DNA of 64,000 nucleotides from Pseudomonas mohnii (GTDB lineage: Bacteria; Pseudomonadota; Gammaproteobacteria; Pseudomonadales; Pseudomonadaceae), in contig NZ_FNRV01000001.1 in assembly GCF_900105115.1 (NCBI RefSeq), positions 744,001 through 808,000 on the forward strand, in the 5' to 3' direction. A program made the translations under genes and the position numbers. Below, piece by piece: positions 24,209 through 33,535 of this stretch. Position 1 is the first letter of the stretch; each line of letters opens with the position of its first letter. The notes under the pieces are model-generated. The model was not told where the DNA came from. It worked only from the letters and a program-made list of their open reading frames with translations, and ran no database searches.

Positions 24209-25324
24209 GTGAACGACAACCCGCCAAGCGATATCGAATTCTGCAACGTGGTCAAACGCTATGGCCAGGTACAGGCTGTCAGTGGTTTGAATTTCGCCGT
24301 GCGGCGCGGTTCGTTCCATTCTTTCCTGGGCGGCTCGGGCTGTGGCAAAACCACCACCCTGCGCATGATCGCCGGGTTCGAACAGCCCACCAGCGGTGAA
24401 GTGCGCCTGGCGGGCAGGAACGTTGCCGGCGTTCCGGCCTTCGAGCGGCCGGTGAACATGGTGTTCCAGCATTACGCGCTGTTCCCGCACCTGACCGTGG
24501 CACAGAACATCGCCTATGGCCTGCGCTATCGCACCCCGCGTCCCGACAAAAAACAACAGCTGCGCATGGCCGATGAAGCCCTGGAAATGGTGCGCCTCAG
24601 CGGCTTCGGCCAGCGCAAACCGAGTGAGCTTTCCGGCGGCCAACAACAGCGCGTGGCCCTGGCCCGGGCGCTGGTCAACAAGCCCACCGTGCTGCTGCTC
24701 GATGAGCCGCTGGCGGCACTGGACCGCAAGTTGCGCAAGGAGATGCAGTCGGAATTGCTGCGCCTGCAACGTGAGGTCGGCATCACCTTCGTGCTGGTCA
24801 CTCACGACCAGGAAGAAGCGCTGTCCATGAGCGACAGCATCAGCGTGATGCACAACGGCTCGATCATCCAGACCGCCACCCCGGAACAATTGTACGAAGC
24901 TCCGGCCAGCCGATACGTGGCTGACTTCATCGGTGAGTCCAACCTGTTCAACGGCACCGTCCGCCATCTGAATGGCCGTTCGGTGGTCCTGCGCACCGAG
25001 CAGGGACTGGAACTGACCAGCCCGCTCACGCCCACCGGCAAGGCCCTGAGCGCGAACGCCGACGGCTGCATCGCCGTGCGCCCTGAACTAATCAGCATTG
25101 CCGGTGCCAGCGCCGACATGGCGCGGGAAGTGACCCTGCAAGGCTGCGTCGAGGACCGGATCTACCTGGGCAACACCACCGAATACCGCGTGCGCACCCA
25201 GGCCTTCGGCGTGGTCTGCGTGCGCGTGCCGCGCCAGCAGGACCACGGCGCCAACGCATTCGAACACGGCGCGGCAGTGCGCGTCGGCTGGGATCACGCC
25301 AATGGCCTGGCCATGGCGTTGTAA
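24209..25324 (+). CDS. ABC transporter ATP-binding protein (polyamine-type, PotA-like)
   Basis: A 371-residue ATPase. Walker A is GGSGCGKTT (about 42-50), the Q-loop precedes MVFQHYALFPHLTV, the signature is LSGGQQQRVALARAL, and Walker B is VLLLDEPLAALD with the switch His in VTHDQEE. The C-terminal TOBE domain (about 250-370) is typical of spermidine/putrescine importers. The GTG start is supported by AAGGGAG nine bases upstream; the frame continues back to 24005 without support. It heads a five-gene operon with the binding protein, two permeases and an aldehyde dehydrogenase. Confidence 0.92.
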   Translation: MNDNPPSDIEFCNVVKRYGQVQAVSGLNFAVRRGSFHSFLGGSGCGKTTTLRMIAGFEQPTSGEVRLAGRNVAGVPAFERPVNMVFQHYALFPHLTVAQNIAYGLRYRTPRPDKKQQLRMADEALEMVRLSGFGQRKPSELSGGQQQRVALARALVNKPTVLLLDEPLAALDRKLRKEMQSELLRLQREVGITFVLVTHDQEEALSMSDSISVMHNGSIIQTATPEQLYEAPASRYVADFIGESNLFNGTVRHLNGRSVVLRTEQGLELTSPLTPTGKALSANADGCIAVRPELISIAGASADMAREVTLQGCVEDRIYLGNTTEYRVRTQAFGVVCVRVPRQQDHGANAFEHGAAVRVGWDHANGLAMAL

Positions 25325-25363
25325 GTCGTCGATTCGTTTCATCAACCGGATGGGGAGCGTGCT

Positions 25364-26506
25364 ATGGACCAGAAGACCTTTATCAAAACCTTGCGCAGCT
25401 GGCAGAACGGCTCGATCAGTCGCCGCGACTTTCTTGGCCGCACCGGCCTCGGGATCGCCGCGGCGGTGGTCGCGACCCATATGCCCGGCCTGCTGACCTC
25501 CACGGCCGAGGCCGCCGAACAAGGCAAACTGGGCGATCGCCTGTCGCTGGCGACCTGGCCGAACTACCACAGTCAGGAAAACCTCGACGCGTTCGCCAAA
25601 ACCACGGGTGCGCGGGTATCGATGAGCGTGTTCGGCTCCAACGAAGAAATGCTCGCCAAGTTGCAGGCCGGCGGCAGTGGCTGGGACGTGCTGGTGCCGA
25701 CCAACTACACCATCAGCACCTACGTCGGCCTGGGCTTGATCGAACCCCTGGACCTGTCGCGCATTCCCAATTTCGATGCCTCGGCGTTCCAGCAGAAGTT
25801 CATGGCACAGGGCACAGTCGACGGCAAGGTGTATGCGGTGCCGAAGAACTGGGGCACCACCGGCATGCTCTACGACACCGGCAAGCTGAAGAACGGCCCA
25901 ACCAGCTGGAAAGAATTCTGGGCCGCCGCCCAGGGGCCTGCCAGTGGCCGCACCATGGTCCACGACTATCAACTCACTGCCATCGGCAACGCCCTGAAAA
26001 GCTTCGGCTACAGCTTCAACTCCCTGGACCCGAAAGAACTGGCCGATGCCGAAAAGCTGCTGATTGAAGTCAAGCCGCACCTGTTCGCCATCAACTCCGA
26101 TATCCAGCCGTCGATGCGCAGCGGCGATGCCTGGCTGGCCATGTCGTGGACCGGTGACGCCTCGCAACTGCATCGCGACAACGCGCAGATGCAGTTCGAG
26201 CTGGGCAAGGAAGGCGGCGAGCTGTGGAGCGACTTCTTCGCCATTCCGAAAAACTCAGAGCACAAGGATGCCGCCTACGCCTTCATCAACTACCTGCTCG
26301 ATCCGCAGCACAACAAGCTCGAAGTGCTGAGCCACGGCTACCCGAGCGGTGACAAGCGGGTCGATGCCCTGCTGCCGACGGCCATGCTCAGTGATCCGAT
26401 CATGTACCCGGCCGCCGAAGCCCTCAGCCCACTGGAGTTCGGTGCGGCGGCGACGCTCACCAGCCCGGCCCGCGCCGAACTGATGGCCCGTTTCAAATCC
26501 GCCTGA
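25364..26506 (+). CDS. extracellular substrate-binding protein (PotD/PotF-like), Tat-exported
   Basis: A 380-residue protein. The N-terminus has a twin-arginine signal (SISRRDFLGRTG, then IAAAVVATHMPG and an AEA cleavage region), so it is probably exported folded. The mature part has the PotD-like opening LSLATWPNYHSQENLDAF and later LVPTNYTISTYVGLGL and MSWTGDASQLHRDN. This fold binds polyamines or related cations such as GABA or agmatine analogues; the exact ligand is unknown. It is 39 bp after the ATPase gene, with GGGGAGC upstream. Confidence 0.9.
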   Translation: MDQKTFIKTLRSWQNGSISRRDFLGRTGLGIAAAVVATHMPGLLTSTAEAAEQGKLGDRLSLATWPNYHSQENLDAFAKTTGARVSMSVFGSNEEMLAKLQAGGSGWDVLVPTNYTISTYVGLGLIEPLDLSRIPNFDASAFQQKFMAQGTVDGKVYAVPKNWGTTGMLYDTGKLKNGPTSWKEFWAAAQGPASGRTMVHDYQLTAIGNALKSFGYSFNSLDPKELADAEKLLIEVKPHLFAINSDIQPSMRSGDAWLAMSWTGDASQLHRDNAQMQFELGKEGGELWSDFFAIPKNSEHKDAAYAFINYLLDPQHNKLEVLSHGYPSGDKRVDALLPTAMLSDPIMYPAAEALSPLEFGAAATLTSPARAELMARFKSA

Positions 26507-26536
26507 TCACTTGCCATGGCCAACGAGGAGTCGCCC

Positions 26537-27454
26537 ATGAATGCCGCCGCCCACCCGCAAACGGTGCAGCCGGGCAGTGCCCTGTCAGTCGAGGTGCGCC
26601 CACGGCGCAGCCTCGGCCGGCGGATCACCCTGCTGATGCTCTTGCCTTCGACCCTGTGGTTCCTGCTGCTGTTACTGATGCCGCTGGTGATCATCCTGGT
26701 CTTCAGTTTCGGCGAACGCAGCGCCGTGGGCGGGTATGCCGGGGGCTTCACGCTGGCCAACTACCTGAACCTCGGTTCGCGGGCGGCGGCGTTCGGCAAC
26801 ACGCTGGTATTGGCGCCACTGGGCACCCTGGTGTGCCTGGTGGCGGCCTACCCGCTGGCGTACTTCCTCGCCGTCAAGGTCAGCAAAAACCGTTCGCTGC
26901 TGCTGACGCTGGTGATCGTGCCGTTCTGGACCAGTTTCCTGATCCGCACCTACGCGTGGATTTTCATCCTCAGCGGCAAGGGCATTCCGGCGTTGCTGGC
27001 CAGCCTTGGCCTGGAAGACGTGAGGCTGATCAACACGCCCTGGGCCGTGCTGATCGGCATCGTCTACGGCTACCTGCCGCTGATGGTGTTCCCGATCTAC
27101 GTCAGCCTGGAAAAACTCGACAAGCGCCTGCTCGAAGCCTCGGCGGACCTGGGCGCCAGTGCCTTCGAAAGCTTTCGCAGAATCACCCTGCCCCTCTCTG
27201 CACCGGGGATCATCACCGGGGTGATGCTGGTCTTTATCCTGTTGATGGGTGAGTTCCTGATCCCGGCCATTCTCGGTGGCGGCAAGGTGTTCTTTGTCGG
27301 CAACGCGCTGGTCGACCTGTTCCTGCAGTCGCGCAACTGGCCCTTCGGCAGTGCGCTGGCGATGACCCTGGTGGCGATGATGTTGCTGATCATCGGCCTG
27401 TATTTGAAGCTCGTGGCGCGCTATGGCGGCCGCCCTGCCGACGGAGGCCTGTGA
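26537..27454 (+). CDS. ABC transporter permease (PotB-like)
   Basis: A 305-residue inner-membrane permease with six predicted helices. It carries the EAA-loop motif that contacts the ATPase (LEASADLGASAFESFRRITL-PLSAPG). The N-terminus is cytoplasmic (MNAAAHPQTVQPG). ATG 26537 has GAGGAG six bases before it; an upstream ATG at 26516 is weaker. Pairs with the next permease to make the heterodimeric channel. Confidence 0.9.
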   Translation: MNAAAHPQTVQPGSALSVEVRPRRSLGRRITLLMLLPSTLWFLLLLLMPLVIILVFSFGERSAVGGYAGGFTLANYLNLGSRAAAFGNTLVLAPLGTLVCLVAAYPLAYFLAVKVSKNRSLLLTLVIVPFWTSFLIRTYAWIFILSGKGIPALLASLGLEDVRLINTPWAVLIGIVYGYLPLMVFPIYVSLEKLDKRLLEASADLGASAFESFRRITLPLSAPGIITGVMLVFILLMGEFLIPAILGGGKVFFVGNALVDLFLQSRNWPFGSALAMTLVAMMLLIIGLYLKLVARYGGRPADGGL

Positions 27455-27455
27455 C

Positions 27456-28283
27456 ATGTGGCTGCGCAGCTATTCGACTTCGCTGTACCTGTTTCTCTAC
27501 GCGCCGATCGCCCTGATCATCCTGTTCAGCTTCAACGCCGGGCGCAGTGGCCTGGCCTTCGAGTGCTGCTCGGTGCAATGGTTTGGCCGCGCCTTCGACA
27601 ACCCGTTCATCATGGAAGCCCTCGGTCACAGCGCCTTCATTGCCTTCTGTTCGGCGGTGCTGGCGACGCTGTTCGGCACCCTCGCGGTGTTCGGTCTGCA
27701 GCGTGCCGGACGCAAGGTTCGCCTGCTGTTCGATGCCCTGACCTACTGCGCGATCATTGTCCCGGGCATCGTCATCGGCATCTCGACCCTGATTGCCTTC
27801 ATCAGCCTGTTCGACCTGATCAACCCGCTGCTGGCGAGCTGGATGCCCAGCGCGCCTCGATTGAACATGGGGTTCTTCACCGTGATCGCCGCGCACTCGC
27901 TGTTCACCATGGCGCTGGTGATGGTGATTGTGCGCAGCCGTGTCGACTCGCTGGACAAGGCGTTGCTGGAAGCCTCGGCCGACCTGTACGCCCCGCCCAT
28001 GCAAACCTTCTGGCGGGTGACCCTGCCGCAGATCAGCCCCGCGATCATGGCCGGGTTCCTGCTGGCGTTCACCTTCAGCTTCGACGACTTCATCATCGCC
28101 TTCTTCGTCGCCGGTTCCGAGACGACCTTGCCGATCTACATTTTTTCATCCATCCGCCGCGGTGTGACGCCAGAGATCAACGCGATCTCGACGGTGATCA
28201 TCTGCGTGTCGCTGGCACTGTTATTCACTTCCCGCTCTCTGCAAAACCGCCAGACCGGCGTTCAGGAGTCGCACCATGCGTGA
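27456..28283 (+). CDS. ABC transporter permease (PotC-like)
   Basis: A 275-residue permease starting MWLRSYSTSLYLFLYAPIAL, six helices, EAA motif LLEASADLYAPPMQTFWRVT. ATG 27456 follows the previous stop by one base and has ACGGAGG upstream. The final helix runs into a short charged tail (RSLQNRQTGVQESHHA) that overlaps the aldehyde dehydrogenase start by 8 bp, so transport and oxidation genes are coupled. Confidence 0.9.
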   Translation: MWLRSYSTSLYLFLYAPIALIILFSFNAGRSGLAFECCSVQWFGRAFDNPFIMEALGHSAFIAFCSAVLATLFGTLAVFGLQRAGRKVRLLFDALTYCAIIVPGIVIGISTLIAFISLFDLINPLLASWMPSAPRLNMGFFTVIAAHSLFTMALVMVIVRSRVDSLDKALLEASADLYAPPMQTFWRVTLPQISPAIMAGFLLAFTFSFDDFIIAFFVAGSETTLPIYIFSSIRRGVTPEINAISTVIICVSLALLFTSRSLQNRQTGVQESHHA

Positions 28284-29748
28284 TCAGCTATACATCAACG
28301 GCGAGTGGGTCAGCCCGGACCTGGGCGGCTATCTGGAGGTCGTCGACCCGGCCACCGAACACGTTTTCCACCGTGTGGCGGCCGGCACCGAAGAGGACGT
28401 CGACCATGCCGTGCGCGCCGCCAGGCGCGCCTTCGACAATGGCTGGAGCCAAACCACCGGCGCCGAGCGCGCGCAGTGGCTGGAGGCCCTGGGCGATGAA
28501 CTGGAAAACGGCCAGTCCGCGCTGGCGGAACTGGAGGTGCGCGACAACGGCAAACCATTGCCCGAAGCGCAGTGGGACATCGGCGATGCGATTGGCTGTT
28601 TTCGCTATTACGCCGGTCTGGCCCGTGAACTCGACGAACGACAGGACCAGCCACTGGCCCTGCCGGACGCCCGTTTTCGCTGCCGTATCCGCCACGAACC
28701 GATTGGCGTGGCCGGGCAGATCATCCCGTGGAACTACCCGCTGCTGATGGCCGCCTGGAAAGTAGCTCCAGCCCTGGCGGCGGGCGCCACGGTGGTATTG
28801 AAGCCGTCCGAGCTGACGCCATTGACAGCGCTGGAGCTGGCCGCCGCCGCTGACCGCATCGGCCTGCCGGCGGGCGTGCTCAACGTGGTCACCGGGCTCG
28901 GCGCCGAGGCTGGCAGCCCGCTGACCGAGCACCCCGGCGTGGACAAACTGGCCTTCACCGGCAGCGTGCCCACCGGCGCGAAAATCATGTCGGCCGCGGC
29001 CCGTGACATCAAGAACATCAGCCTCGAACTGGGCGGCAAGTCGGCGTTCATCGTGTTCGACGACGCGGATGTCGAAGCTGCCGTGGAGTGGATTCTGTTC
29101 GGGATTTTCTGGAACCAGGGCCAGGTGTGCAGCGCCACCTCGCGCCTGTTGGTGCAGGACGGCATCGCCCCAAGGCTGATCGAACGCCTGGTGGAAGAAA
29201 CCCGCAAGATCACCATCGGCCCGGGCCTAGAGCCCGGCGTGCTGCTGGGGCCACTGGTCAGCCAGGGCCAGTACGACAAGGTGCTCGGTTTTATCGATCA
29301 GGGCCTGGCCAGCGGTGCGCGCCTGCTCACCGGAGGACGCCGGCCGGCGCATTTACCCCAGGGCTATTTCATCGAGCCGGCGATCTTCGACGAACCGGGA
29401 ACCAGCAGCATTCTCTGGCGCGAAGAAGTCTTCGGCCCGGTGCTGTGCATCAAGCGCTTCAACACCGAAGAACAAGCCGTGCAAATGGCCAACGCCAGCC
29501 GCTTCGGCCTCGCCGCGGCGGTGATGAGCGCTGACTTGCAACGCAGCGCACGGGTGGCCAACCAGTTGCGCGCCGGGATTGTCTGGGTCAACTGCTCGCA
29601 ACCGACCTTCGTCGAAGCGCCGTGGGGCGGCATGAAACACAGCGGGATCGGCCGTGAGCTGGGGGAATGGGGCCTGCACAATTATCTGGAGGTCAAGCAG
29701 GTCACCGAGTACGTCAGCGAGCAACCCTGGGGCTGGTATTTGAAGTAA
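28276..29748 (+). CDS. aldehyde dehydrogenase (betaine/aminobutyraldehyde-type)
   Basis: A 490-residue NAD(P)+-dependent ALDH. It has the cofactor region IIPWNYPLLMAAWKVAPALA and TGSVPTGAKI, catalytic Glu in LELGGKSAFIVF, catalytic Cys in NQGQVCSATSRL and ends in GRELGEWGLHNYLEVKQV. Similarity is highest to betaine-aldehyde and gamma-aminobutyraldehyde dehydrogenases, which fits import and breakdown of an amine by this operon. Overlaps the permease by 8 bp. No amine oxidase or aminotransferase is adjacent, so the aldehyde source is unclear. Confidence 0.92.
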   Translation: MRDQLYINGEWVSPDLGGYLEVVDPATEHVFHRVAAGTEEDVDHAVRAARRAFDNGWSQTTGAERAQWLEALGDELENGQSALAELEVRDNGKPLPEAQWDIGDAIGCFRYYAGLARELDERQDQPLALPDARFRCRIRHEPIGVAGQIIPWNYPLLMAAWKVAPALAAGATVVLKPSELTPLTALELAAAADRIGLPAGVLNVVTGLGAEAGSPLTEHPGVDKLAFTGSVPTGAKIMSAAARDIKNISLELGGKSAFIVFDDADVEAAVEWILFGIFWNQGQVCSATSRLLVQDGIAPRLIERLVEETRKITIGPGLEPGVLLGPLVSQGQYDKVLGFIDQGLASGARLLTGGRRPAHLPQGYFIEPAIFDEPGTSSILWREEVFGPVLCIKRFNTEEQAVQMANASRFGLAAAVMSADLQRSARVANQLRAGIVWVNCSQPTFVEAPWGGMKHSGIGRELGEWGLHNYLEVKQVTEYVSEQPWGWYLK

Positions 29749-29759
29749 ACAGACCGACC

Positions 29760-29926
29760 GCTTCGCGAGCAGGCTTGCTTCCACAATGTGATCTTCAGCG
29801 ACCTCAAAAACCGAGGTCGCTCAGGGCCCTTGTGGGCGCTGGCTTGCCCGCGATGACGTCGGCACCGCCCACAAAACTGTCGACCGCCAGGCCGCCATTG
29901 CGAACAGTCTCGCTCCCACACTCGTA
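29760..29926. repeat. REP fragments and a hairpin after the ABC/ALDH operon
   Basis: Contains REP-type pieces (CGCGAGCAGGCTTGCTTCCAC, TGTGGGCGCTGGCTTGCCCGC and GTCTCGCTCCCAC). At 29797-29821 a perfect stem AGCGACCTC-AAAAACC-GAGGTCGCT lies 48 bp after the ALDH stop. No T-run follows the stem, but position suggests a transcript end. Confidence 0.6.
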
Positions 29927-29974
29927 GTGAAGGGTTAAGATGAAACGCCCTTCAATACACGACGGAGTTGATCA

Positions 29975-30742
29975 ATGCGCATTGCTTTGCTGTCCGATGT
30001 CCACTTGTCCGTCAACGCGATCCCTTTTCCCGTCGTGGATGCCGATATTGTCGTGCTCGCCGGAGACATCGCCCGGCCGGCCGCCGCCATCGAGTGGGCC
30101 AAAGCCTGTCCTGCTCCGATCGTGTACGTCGCCGGCAATCATGAGTTTTATGGCAGCGACCTGACCTCCACCTGCGAGCAGTTGAAACGGTTGTCCCAAG
30201 GCACAGGGATTCACGTATTGGAGCGCTCGGAGTATGTCCACGACGGCGTACGGTTTTTGGGCTGCACCTTGTGGTCTGACTATCGTTTGTTCGATGACGC
30301 ACAGGACCGGGCCCAGGGCGTAGACCTGGCGACGGCGCTCATCCGGGACTTCAGCCACATCAAAATCTCCCCCGATTTTCCGGACCTGTTCACGCCGGCC
30401 ATCTCCCAGTTGATGTTCCTGCAGACCGTCGCCTGGCTGGATGAATGCTTCAGCCGCGACAGCGCCCTTCCCACGGTGGTGGTTTCCCATTTCGCGCCGA
30501 CACGCTCGAGCATCAGCCCGGCCTTCGCGAATTCACCGATCAATTCGAGTTTTGTTTCAGACCTCGAACAGCGGATCAAGGACTGGCAGCCGGCGCTTTG
30601 GTTGCATGGCCACACCCACGGGAGCTTTGATTATCGGGTGGGCAACACCCGCGTCATTTGCAATGCCCGGGGCTACGCAAAAAATGGCATCAATGAAAAC
30701 CCGGACTTTGATGATGCCTGTGTGATTGAGCTGGATACCTGA
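29975..30742 (+). CDS. calcineurin-like metallophosphoesterase
   Basis: A 255-residue phosphoesterase with all five metal-binding blocks: SDVHLS (D8, H10), LAGDIA, VAGNHEFYG, VVVSHFAPT and LHGHTHGSFD. The two-metal site hydrolyses phosphomono- or diesters; the substrate is unknown. Cytosolic, no signal peptide. ATG 29975 has CGGAG upstream. Stands alone between the ABC operon and yghU. Confidence 0.92.
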   Translation: MRIALLSDVHLSVNAIPFPVVDADIVVLAGDIARPAAAIEWAKACPAPIVYVAGNHEFYGSDLTSTCEQLKRLSQGTGIHVLERSEYVHDGVRFLGCTLWSDYRLFDDAQDRAQGVDLATALIRDFSHIKISPDFPDLFTPAISQLMFLQTVAWLDECFSRDSALPTVVVSHFAPTRSSISPAFANSPINSSFVSDLEQRIKDWQPALWLHGHTHGSFDYRVGNTRVICNARGYAKNGINENPDFDDACVIELDT

Positions 30743-30935
30743 CGCGTCAATCATGCGCGCCGAGGGTCGTCCCTATTCGACATTCAGCTGCTTTCCCGCC
30801 ATGGCCGCCGCACGCGCGAGGTACAACAGCCCTGTCTACCAGGACGCGCGCAGTATCGGCTTGACCGCCGCACCCGGGTGGTATTGAGTCCACGAACCAC
30901 GTGATCACAGCAAACACACTATGGGGGTCCATCTC

Positions 30936-31775
30936 GTGAGCAATAAGCCCTACGTCCCACCAAAGGTCTGGAAAAACGACGCCCCGTCCGGCGGCCAATT
31001 CGCCAGCATCAACCGCCCGATCGCGGGCCCGACCCATGACAAGGCGTTGCCGATCGGCAAGCATCCCCTGCAGCTTTATTCACTGGCCACGCCCAATGGC
31101 GTGAAGGTGACCATCCTGCTTGAGGAACTGCTGGCGCTGGGCAAAACCGGCGCCGAGTACGACGCCTGGCTGATCCGCATCGGCGAGGGTGATCAGTTCT
31201 CCAGCGGCTTCGTCGAGATCAATCCGAACTCGAAGATTCCGGCACTGCTGGACCGCAGCGTCGAGCCGCCGATCCGTGTCTTCGAGTCCGGTTCGATCCT
31301 GCTTTACCTGGCGGAAAAATTCGGCGCCTTCCTGCCCACCGATCCCGCAGGGCGTACCGAAACCCTGAACTGGCTGTTCTGGCAGATGGGTGCGGCGCCC
31401 TACCTGGGTGGCGGGTTCGGGCATTTTTACGCCTATGCGCCGGAGAAGTTCGAGTACCCGATCAACCGTTTCGCCATGGAAGCCAAGCGTCAGTTGGACG
31501 TCCTTGACCGCCGTCTTGCCCAAAGCCCGTACCTGGCCGGTGACCGCTACACCATCGCCGATATCGCGGTCTGGCCCTGGTACGGCCAGTTGGTACGGGA
31601 CAACGTGTACTCGGCTGCCGAGTTTTTGTCTGCGCATGAGTACACCCATGTGCAACGCTGGGCCGAGGAGATCGCCAACCGGCCTGCGGTCATTCGGGGC
31701 CAGCGTGTCAACCGGACGTGGGGGGACGAGGCGAGCCAGGTGCCTGAACGGCATCAGGCTGAAGATCTGAATTAA
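30936..31775 (+). CDS. yghU: glutathione-dependent disulfide-bond oxidoreductase YghU
   Basis: About 279 residues of the Nu-class GST type. Recognised from near-complete agreement with E. coli YghU: GPTHDKALPIGKHPLQLYSL, ATPNGVKVTILLEELLALG, FVEINPNSKIPALLD, FESGSILLYLAEKFG, GGGFGHFYAYAPEK and ERH near the end. The enzyme binds two glutathiones and reduces disulfides such as 2-hydroxyethyl disulfide. GTG 30936 with GGGGGT upstream is preferred over ATG 30921. The short sequence after the stop (31776-31908) shows nothing. Confidence 0.93.
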   Translation: MSNKPYVPPKVWKNDAPSGGQFASINRPIAGPTHDKALPIGKHPLQLYSLATPNGVKVTILLEELLALGKTGAEYDAWLIRIGEGDQFSSGFVEINPNSKIPALLDRSVEPPIRVFESGSILLYLAEKFGAFLPTDPAGRTETLNWLFWQMGAAPYLGGGFGHFYAYAPEKFEYPINRFAMEAKRQLDVLDRRLAQSPYLAGDRYTIADIAVWPWYGQLVRDNVYSAAEFLSAHEYTHVQRWAEEIANRPAVIRGQRVNRTWGDEASQVPERHQAEDLN

Positions 31776-31908
31776 CGGCGCCCGCTAGCCACCGCCTCAA
31801 CCAGCAGCGTCACCAGTCGGCGGCAAGATCGACTGGGACGCTTGCCAACGACATGACCATTACGCCACGGAAGTGGCGGCCATGCCGGAATCAGGGCCAG
31901 CGTTCCGA

Positions 31909-32757
31909 TCAATCCGCCTGCACGGTGACCTGGTGCTGCTCACCCAGGCCGGTAATTCCCAGGCGAATGGTCTGGCCGGGGCGCAGGAAGACAGGGGCAG
32001 GCTTGATCCCCAGGCCCACGCCAGGCGGCGTGCCGGTGGAAATCACATCGCCAGGTTGCAGGCTCATGCAACGACTGAGGTAGGCGATCAGCTGTGGCAC
32101 AGTGAAGATCAATGTCCGCGTATTGCCTTGCTGGTAGCGGTGGCCGTCGACCTCCAGCCACAGGTCCAGCACATGGGGATCGGCGACTTCATCGCGGGTC
32201 ACCAGCCACGGGCCGAGCGGGCCGAAGGTGTCGAAGCCTTTGCCCTTGTCCCAGGTGCCGCCGCGCTCCAGTTGCCACTCTCGTTCCGACACGTCGTTGA
32301 TGACGCAATAACCGGCGACGTGCTCCATGGCGTTCGCCTCGTCGATGTAGCGCCCGCCTTTGCCGATGACCACCCCGAGTTCGACTTCCCAATCGGTCTT
32401 GAGCGAGCCGCGAGGGATCTCGATGTTGTCATTGGGGCCGCCGATGGCACTGGTCCATTTGCTGAAGATGATCGGCTCTTTCGGCACTTCCATGTTCGAC
32501 TCGGCCGCATGGTCGGCGTAGTTCAAACCGATGCAGATAAATTTACCGACCTGCCCGACACAGGCACCGATCCGTGGCTGCCCTTCAACGAGGGGCAAGC
32601 TCAGCGGGTCGATGGCCGCAAGCGCCGCCAGGCTGTCCGGGTACAGGACCTGTCCGGCGATATCCGGCACATGACCCGAGAGGTCGCGGAGCCGATTGTC
32701 GGCATCCAGCAGGCCGGGTTTCTCCGAACCTTTTTCGCCATAACGCAACAGTTTCAT
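31909..32757 (-). CDS. fumarylacetoacetate hydrolase family protein (2,4-diketo-3-deoxy sugar-acid hydrolase candidate)
   Basis: A 282-residue FAH-fold enzyme. Metal-binding and fold motifs include ICIGLNYADHAAESN, DWEVELGVVIGKGGRY, YCVINDVSEREWQ and GDVISTGTPPGVG. This short form (often misnamed ureidoglycolate lyase) includes the 2,4-diketo-3-deoxy-L-fuconate, -rhamnonate and -pentonate hydrolases, which release pyruvate plus a small hydroxy acid. It lies 37 bp after an SDR and in a cluster with sugar-acid dehydratases, which supports that role. Alternative: another acylpyruvate hydrolase. Confidence 0.85.
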   Translation of the reverse strand: MKLLRYGEKGSEKPGLLDADNRLRDLSGHVPDIAGQVLYPDSLAALAAIDPLSLPLVEGQPRIGACVGQVGKFICIGLNYADHAAESNMEVPKEPIIFSKWTSAIGGPNDNIEIPRGSLKTDWEVELGVVIGKGGRYIDEANAMEHVAGYCVINDVSEREWQLERGGTWDKGKGFDTFGPLGPWLVTRDEVADPHVLDLWLEVDGHRYQQGNTRTLIFTVPQLIAYLSRCMSLQPGDVISTGTPPGVGLGIKPAPVFLRPGQTIRLGITGLGEQHQVTVQAD

Positions 32758-32794
32758 GGGGTTCTCCTGCTTGATCGAAAAATACAGACCGGTT

Positions 32795-33535
32795 TCAGAT
32801 GCTCATGCCGCCATCGATGACATGCACACCACCGGTGGTGTAGCTGGAAGCGTCGCTGCCCAGGTACAGGGCCAATCGGGCAATTTCCTCGGGGCTACCG
32901 ATACGCCCCATCGGCTGGCGGTCGAGGAATTGCTGGTAGACCCGGGTTTCGTCGACGCCCTGTTGTGCCGCCTGGGCCGAGATACGCTGGCGCAACGACG
33001 GAGACTCCACGGTGCCGGGGCAGATCGCGTTGCAGCGAATGCCCTGGCCGATGAAGTCCGCCGCGACGGCCTTGGTCAGCCCCACCACCGCCGCCTTGCT
33101 GGCAGCATAGGCGAACCGGTTGGGCACGCCCTTGATGCTGGACACCACCGACGACATGTTGATGATCGAGCCGCCGCCACGCGCCAGCATGCCCGGCAGA
33201 AACGTGCGGATCATCCGGTACATGGCGGTGACATTGATGTCCATCGAACGCGCCCAGGCCGCTTCGTCGCACTCGAGGATGTTGCCGCTGTGCACGTAGC
33301 CAGCGCAGTTGAACAGCACATCCAGGCCACCGATACGTTCACTGGCCTGGCTGATGGCGCTCGCCGACGTCACGTCCAGCGTGAGGGCGGTGATGCCTTC
33401 GACGCCCTCCAGCGCGCGGATATCGATATCACTGGCAAACACCTCGGCACCGGCCCGGGCAAAGGCGATGGCGCTGGCCATGCCGATGCCCTGCCCGGCC
33501 GCCGTGACCAGCACCCGCTTGTGTTGCATGTTCAT
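32795..33535 (-). CDS. SDR oxidoreductase (2-keto-3-deoxy sugar-acid dehydrogenase candidate)
   Basis: A 246-residue SDR. Cofactor motif TAAGQGIGMASA with DID after strand 2 (NAD+-preferring), NCAG, SSV, and catalytic YAASK. It resembles the 2-keto-3-deoxy-L-fuconate/rhamnonate 4-dehydrogenase and DHRS6 group (RCNAICPGTVESPSL). With the hydrolase downstream it would oxidise C4 of a 2-keto-3-deoxy acid. Its ATG overlaps the MFS stop (ATGA), so transporter and enzyme are co-translated. Confidence 0.85.
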   Translation of the reverse strand: MNMQHKRVLVTAAGQGIGMASAIAFARAGAEVFASDIDIRALEGVEGITALTLDVTSASAISQASERIGGLDVLFNCAGYVHSGNILECDEAAWARSMDINVTAMYRMIRTFLPGMLARGGGSIINMSSVVSSIKGVPNRFAYAASKAAVVGLTKAVAADFIGQGIRCNAICPGTVESPSLRQRISAQAAQQGVDETRVYQQFLDRQPMGRIGSPEEIARLALYLGSDASSYTTGGVHVIDGGMSI

